Shown one piece after another: positions 6,021 to 7,554 of a DNA stretch of 7,554 bases. The stretch is from the NCBI GenBank assembly GCA_023411645.1, contig JAEYON010000150.1:1-7554 (forward strand), in the 5' to 3' direction. Source of the stretch: Bacillota bacterium (GTDB lineage: Bacteria; Bacillota; Clostridia; Acetivibrionales; DTU013). The position numbers were made by a program, and so were the translations under genes. The notes under the pieces are model-generated. The model saw only the letters and a list, made by a program, of their open reading frames with translations, was not told where the DNA came from and did no database searches. Numbering within the stretch: position 1 is the stretch's first letter; the number at the start of each line of letters is the position of its first letter.

Positions 6021-6096
6021 AAGCGGACGGTTCTCCTGTATTTCCCCACAGATAATATGGGGAGATGTAAGAGAACCTTTCGCTTGTTCTTTTTTT
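6021..6096 (+). terminator. Large two-part terminator of rpmB carrying a copy of the dispersed motif
   Basis: AAGCGGACGGTTCTC (6021-6035) pairs with GAGAACCTTTCGCTT (6071-6085) at 13 of 15 positions. Inside, CCCCA (6044-6048) pairs with TGGGG (6058-6062). The outer stem is followed by GTTCTTTTTTTG (6086-6097). It begins 33 bases after the rpmB stop and, by its T-run, works on the + strand. Its left arm contains GGACGGTTCTC, the reverse complement of the GAGAACCGTCC motif repeated further right. Confidence 0.8.
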
Positions 6097-6134
6097 GCAC
6101 GTTAAAATTGTCCCATGAAGCATTAGGATGAATT

Positions 6135-6239
6135 GTGGGGACGGATAAGCCGTGAGAACTGTCCCTCTATTCCAGAGTCAGCCAAATTAAGAACCGTCCC
6201 CAAGATAGTAAATACATATTGGCGAGAAAGAAACGTCCC
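6135..6239. repeat. Cluster of dispersed GAGAACYGTCCC-type motifs
   Basis: Four copies lie in the gap after rpmB: GGGGACGG in inverted orientation (6137-6144), GTGAGAACTGTCCC (6152-6165), AAGAACCGTCCCC (6189-6201) and GAGAAAGAAACGTCCC (6224-6239). The first and third form a perfect 9-bp inverted repeat (TGGGGACGG 6136-6144 with CCGTCCCCA 6194-6202) that encloses the second. No reading frame of interest and no T-run is present. The copies lie immediately downstream of the spoVM stop. Confidence 0.75.
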
Positions 6240-6273
6240 TGCTTGTATTGCTTTTTCAGAACCATGATACTGG

Positions 6274-6345
6274 CTACTTCATTCTGAGTACTTTCTTTAT
6301 CAGATTACCAAAAAATCTTGGCATCTTCACCACCATAATTCTCAT
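6274..6345 (-). CDS. spoVM: SpoVM, stage V sporulation peptide (23 residues)
   Basis: SpoVM is a tiny amphipathic helix that, in Bacillus subtilis, inserts into the convex outer forespore membrane and anchors SpoIVA so that the spore coat and cortex can form. The peptide here begins MRIMVVKMPRF, continues FGNLIKKVL and ends RMK. Aligned without gaps to the 26-residue B. subtilis peptide as I remember it, Met1, Lys7, Pro9, Phe11, Gly13 and Leu20 are identical, and Arg2, Val6, Met8, Arg10, Leu15, Ile16, Lys17 and Val19 are conservative. Pro9 is the helix-kinking residue of the family. AGGGGG (6360-6355) lies nine bases before the ATG. It converges on rpmB, and spoVM is beside rpmB in B. subtilis too. 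It is three residues shorter at the C-terminus. It is too short for usual gene finders. Confidence 0.85.
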   Translation of the reverse strand: MRIMVVKMPRFFGNLIKKVLRMK

Positions 6346-6375
6346 CGACAGATTCCCCCTTAAAAAGGACTGATA

Positions 6376-6408
6376 ATATTATACTATTCTTTACCGAATT
6401 ATTGGTGC
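6376..6408 (-). promoter_or_regulatory. Possible spoVM promoter region
   Basis: On the minus strand TATAAT (6383-6378) lies 32 bases before the spoVM ATG, but no TTGACA-like box is 16-18 bases upstream. AATAATT about 13 bases before TATAATAT partly resembles the mother-cell sigma-E pattern (ATA-type -35, CATACAnT -10), which would suit spoVM. The match is incomplete and the call is speculative. Confidence 0.25.
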
Positions 6409-6425
6409 ATGACCATAAAACCGTA

Positions 6426-6455
6426 TTAACCCCATTCTCACTGAATAAATATATA
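6426..6455 (+). promoter_or_regulatory. Weak promoter candidate for the membrane-anchored protein
   Basis: TTAACC (6426-6431) and TATATA (6450-6455) are 18 bases apart, about 30 bases before the ATG at 6484. The region is very AT-rich (ATATATATATAAC), so the match has limited weight. Confidence 0.3.
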
Positions 6456-6483
6456 TATAACTATTCTGAAGGTTGTGGTAGCA

Positions 6484-7173
6484 ATGAGGATAATAATTTT
6501 GACAAATTGCAGAAATAAATTAAAGCAGCTGGCTGTCATAACGTTATTCTGGCTGCTGCTTTTCAATCTTGGAAGCTACATTATCGAAAATGAATTGCTG
6601 CTGCATATCACAATCGGCTCTTCATTTGAGTTCTCATACCCATATAACATTACTGTGAAAAATGTATTCGTACAAAACAATGTTGGAGATCAAAATGTTA
6701 TTTGCTCTTTTTCCCCATCGCGCACTCGCACCGCACAATTCATTAAATATAAATCAATTGACGGAAATATCAGTTTTGATTACCCTTCAGCCTTTGTTAT
6801 AAGCGAAAAGACTTTTTCAGGCAGCGAAATCCAATATCATATTGATTTTAACGATAATCAAAACATCGTCCATGGCTTTGTGCAGATCTGGACTCTTTCT
6901 GAAGACTTGGGGACATTTCTCAAAAAATCAAAGGATACATCCCAAAATATATATAAATACTTCATTTCAAAGCACATTGAGATTAATGATTTGAAAGGGT
7001 ATTCATGGGATTATTCTGTTGCTGTCGGCGATCAATATTATAAAGGAATGGAGATATTTTTAACGAAAGATGGACGTATGTATCGAATGGGTTACTATCT
7101 TCCCGAAGATAATTGGGATGACAAACATTCCAGGCAATTTTGGAAAATGGCAAAATCGCTGAAAGTCATATGA
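6484..7173 (+). CDS. Membrane-anchored extracytoplasmic protein of unknown function
   Basis: I do not recognise a named family. From ATG 6484 the protein has 229 residues. A basic N-terminus (RNKLK) leads into one hydrophobic segment (about 16-34, LAVITLFWLLLFNLGSYII) with no lipobox or clear signal peptidase site, suggesting an uncleaved anchor with the rest outside the cell. The C-terminal two thirds begin NISFDYPSAFVISEKTF and continue through a mixed sheet-helix region to EIFLTKDGRMYRMGYYLPED and FWKMAKSLKVI. This resembles PsbP/DcrB-like domains, which often have an F-x-YP start and end in a helix with a KS(F/L)KV tail; that is a pattern impression, not a proven assignment. The frame can open at GTG 6475, but that lies two bases after GAAGG, so ATG 6484 is preferred. 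It is divergent from spoVM. Confidence 0.8.
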   Translation: MRIIILTNCRNKLKQLAVITLFWLLLFNLGSYIIENELLLHITIGSSFEFSYPYNITVKNVFVQNNVGDQNVICSFSPSRTRTAQFIKYKSIDGNISFDYPSAFVISEKTFSGSEIQYHIDFNDNQNIVHGFVQIWTLSEDLGTFLKKSKDTSQNIYKYFISKHIEINDLKGYSWDYSVAVGDQYYKGMEIFLTKDGRMYRMGYYLPEDNWDDKHSRQFWKMAKSLKVI

Positions 7174-7224
7174 ACATCAATATAACATAAGTTAACTGAT
7201 GCTTCTGTTAGTGTGACCCCTTCT

Positions 7225-7303
7225 AAGTGAGAACTGTCCTCTCCAGGCCGTATCCAGTCTTAAGAGATAACTCAGGCGTGAACTCAAGTGAGAACTGTCC
7301 CCC
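7225..7303 (+). repeat. Two direct copies of AAGTGAGAACTGTCC in the convergent gap
   Basis: The 15-mer AAGTGAGAACTGTCC occurs at 7225-7239 and again at 7286-7300, where it continues CCC. Copies are 61 bases apart and in the same orientation. They fill most of the 137-base gap between the membrane-protein gene and the partial gene at the right edge. No convincing terminator hairpin with a T-run was seen in this gap. Confidence 0.8.
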
Positions 7304-7310
7304 AGTGTTT

Positions 7311-7554
7311 TCATTTCCAGTATATCTCTATATTATCACCAGGTAGGATATTATCTGTAAATGCGGCTGGTCGGCCATTTAACTGCAGTACTATGGTTCC
7401 TTGTGGCTTCGACAGATCAAAGTTGATATAATTGAAGATATCTACAAAAATATAGTGAGTTCTGTTTGCGTCCATTATAACCGGCTCCCCATTCACAATC
7501 ACCTCAAAAGAAGGTGAAGAGGGGGACGTTTCTCCCAGAGGGGACGTTTCTCCC
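7311..7554 (-). CDS. C-terminal part of a larger protein with a beta-grasp-like end and a GETSPL repeat linker (possibly FtsA-like)
   Basis: The frame stays open from the TGA stop (7313-7311) to the right edge, so the gene is truncated by the window; a GTG at 7502 is in frame but is probably internal. The last residues read FVDIFNYINFDLSKPQGTIV, then LQLNGRPAAFTDNILPGDNI and EIYWK. The LNGR...F...L..GD.IEI pattern is that of a ThiS/ubiquitin-like beta-grasp tail. From memory this closely resembles the C-terminal tail of the large clostridial FtsA/PilM-like actin-fold proteins, but the diagnostic ATPase part is off the window, so that name is tentative. Before the domain the protein reads GETSPLGETSPSSPSFEVIVNGEPV: a low-complexity linker made of an in-frame hexapeptide repeat. 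Confidence 0.7.
   Translation of the reverse strand, partial: GETSPLGETSPSSPSFEVIVNGEPVIMDANRTHYIFVDIFNYINFDLSKPQGTIVLQLNGRPAAFTDNILPGDNIEIYWK
7522..7554 (-). repeat. Tandem 18-bp repeat inside the partial gene, encoding GETSPL
   Basis: GGGGACGTTTCTCCC occurs at 7522-7536 and 7540-7554, an 18-bp period that reaches the edge of the window, so more copies may follow. On the minus strand the core is GGGAGAAACGTCCCC, the same motif type as the intergenic copy at 6224-6239. Because 18 is a multiple of three, it is read in frame as Gly-Glu-Thr-Ser-Pro-Leu. Confidence 0.9.

Noticed and set aside
6475..6483. GTG start for the membrane-anchored protein
   Set aside because: It lies only two bases after GAAGG; the ATG at 6484 is the more ordinary choice, though both remain possible.
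7311..7502. Complete 63-residue gene starting at GTG 7502
   Set aside because: The frame continues without a stop to the window edge and the domain is a typical C-terminal tail, so this is a partial larger gene.

Overview
The window looks like chromosomal DNA from an endospore-forming clostridial member of the Bacillota. It is moderately AT-rich, has strong AGGAGG-type ribosome sites, and carries a recG-rsmD-coaD gene run. It also has a four-cysteine (zinc-ribbon) L28 gene, next to which I read a very short spoVM gene. No rRNA, tRNA, CRISPR array or transposase was seen.

Left part (1-4778): a hairpin and a + strand terminator close something that lies off the left edge. Then follows a minus-strand run of five genes, read right to left: cysK-type cysteine synthase (3876-4778), recG helicase (1726-3849), rsmD 16S rRNA methyltransferase (1114 to about 1692), coaD phosphopantetheine adenylyltransferase (583-1071), and a small coiled-coil protein (134-571). 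Short gaps (11-42 bases) suggest one operon, ending in a T-tailed hairpin at 121-147. The rsmD reading frame clearly continues upstream of its first normal start codon, so its start is unusual.

Middle part (4779-5799): cysK is separated from a FucU/RbsD-family mutarotase gene (5098-5532, minus strand) by a palindrome, a weak hairpin and a clean array of ten 14-bp units (4949-5088). The divergent gap between fucU and rpmB carries three tandem 23-bp AT-rich units and a good vegetative promoter for rpmB.

Right part (5800-7554): rpmB (+) ends in a large terminator. The next 380 bases look empty but hold a 23-codon minus-strand gene (6274-6345) that aligns without gaps to the sporulation peptide SpoVM. 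Then come a membrane-anchored protein of unknown function (6484-7173, +) and the C-terminal end of a larger minus-strand protein running off the right edge (7311-7554).

A short dispersed motif, roughly GTGAGAACYGTCCCC or GGGAGAAACGTCCCC, recurs through the right part: in the rpmB terminator, around spoVM, after the membrane-protein gene, and in frame inside the last gene, where it encodes a GETSPL hexapeptide repeat. This motif family and the overlooked spoVM are the most notable things here.
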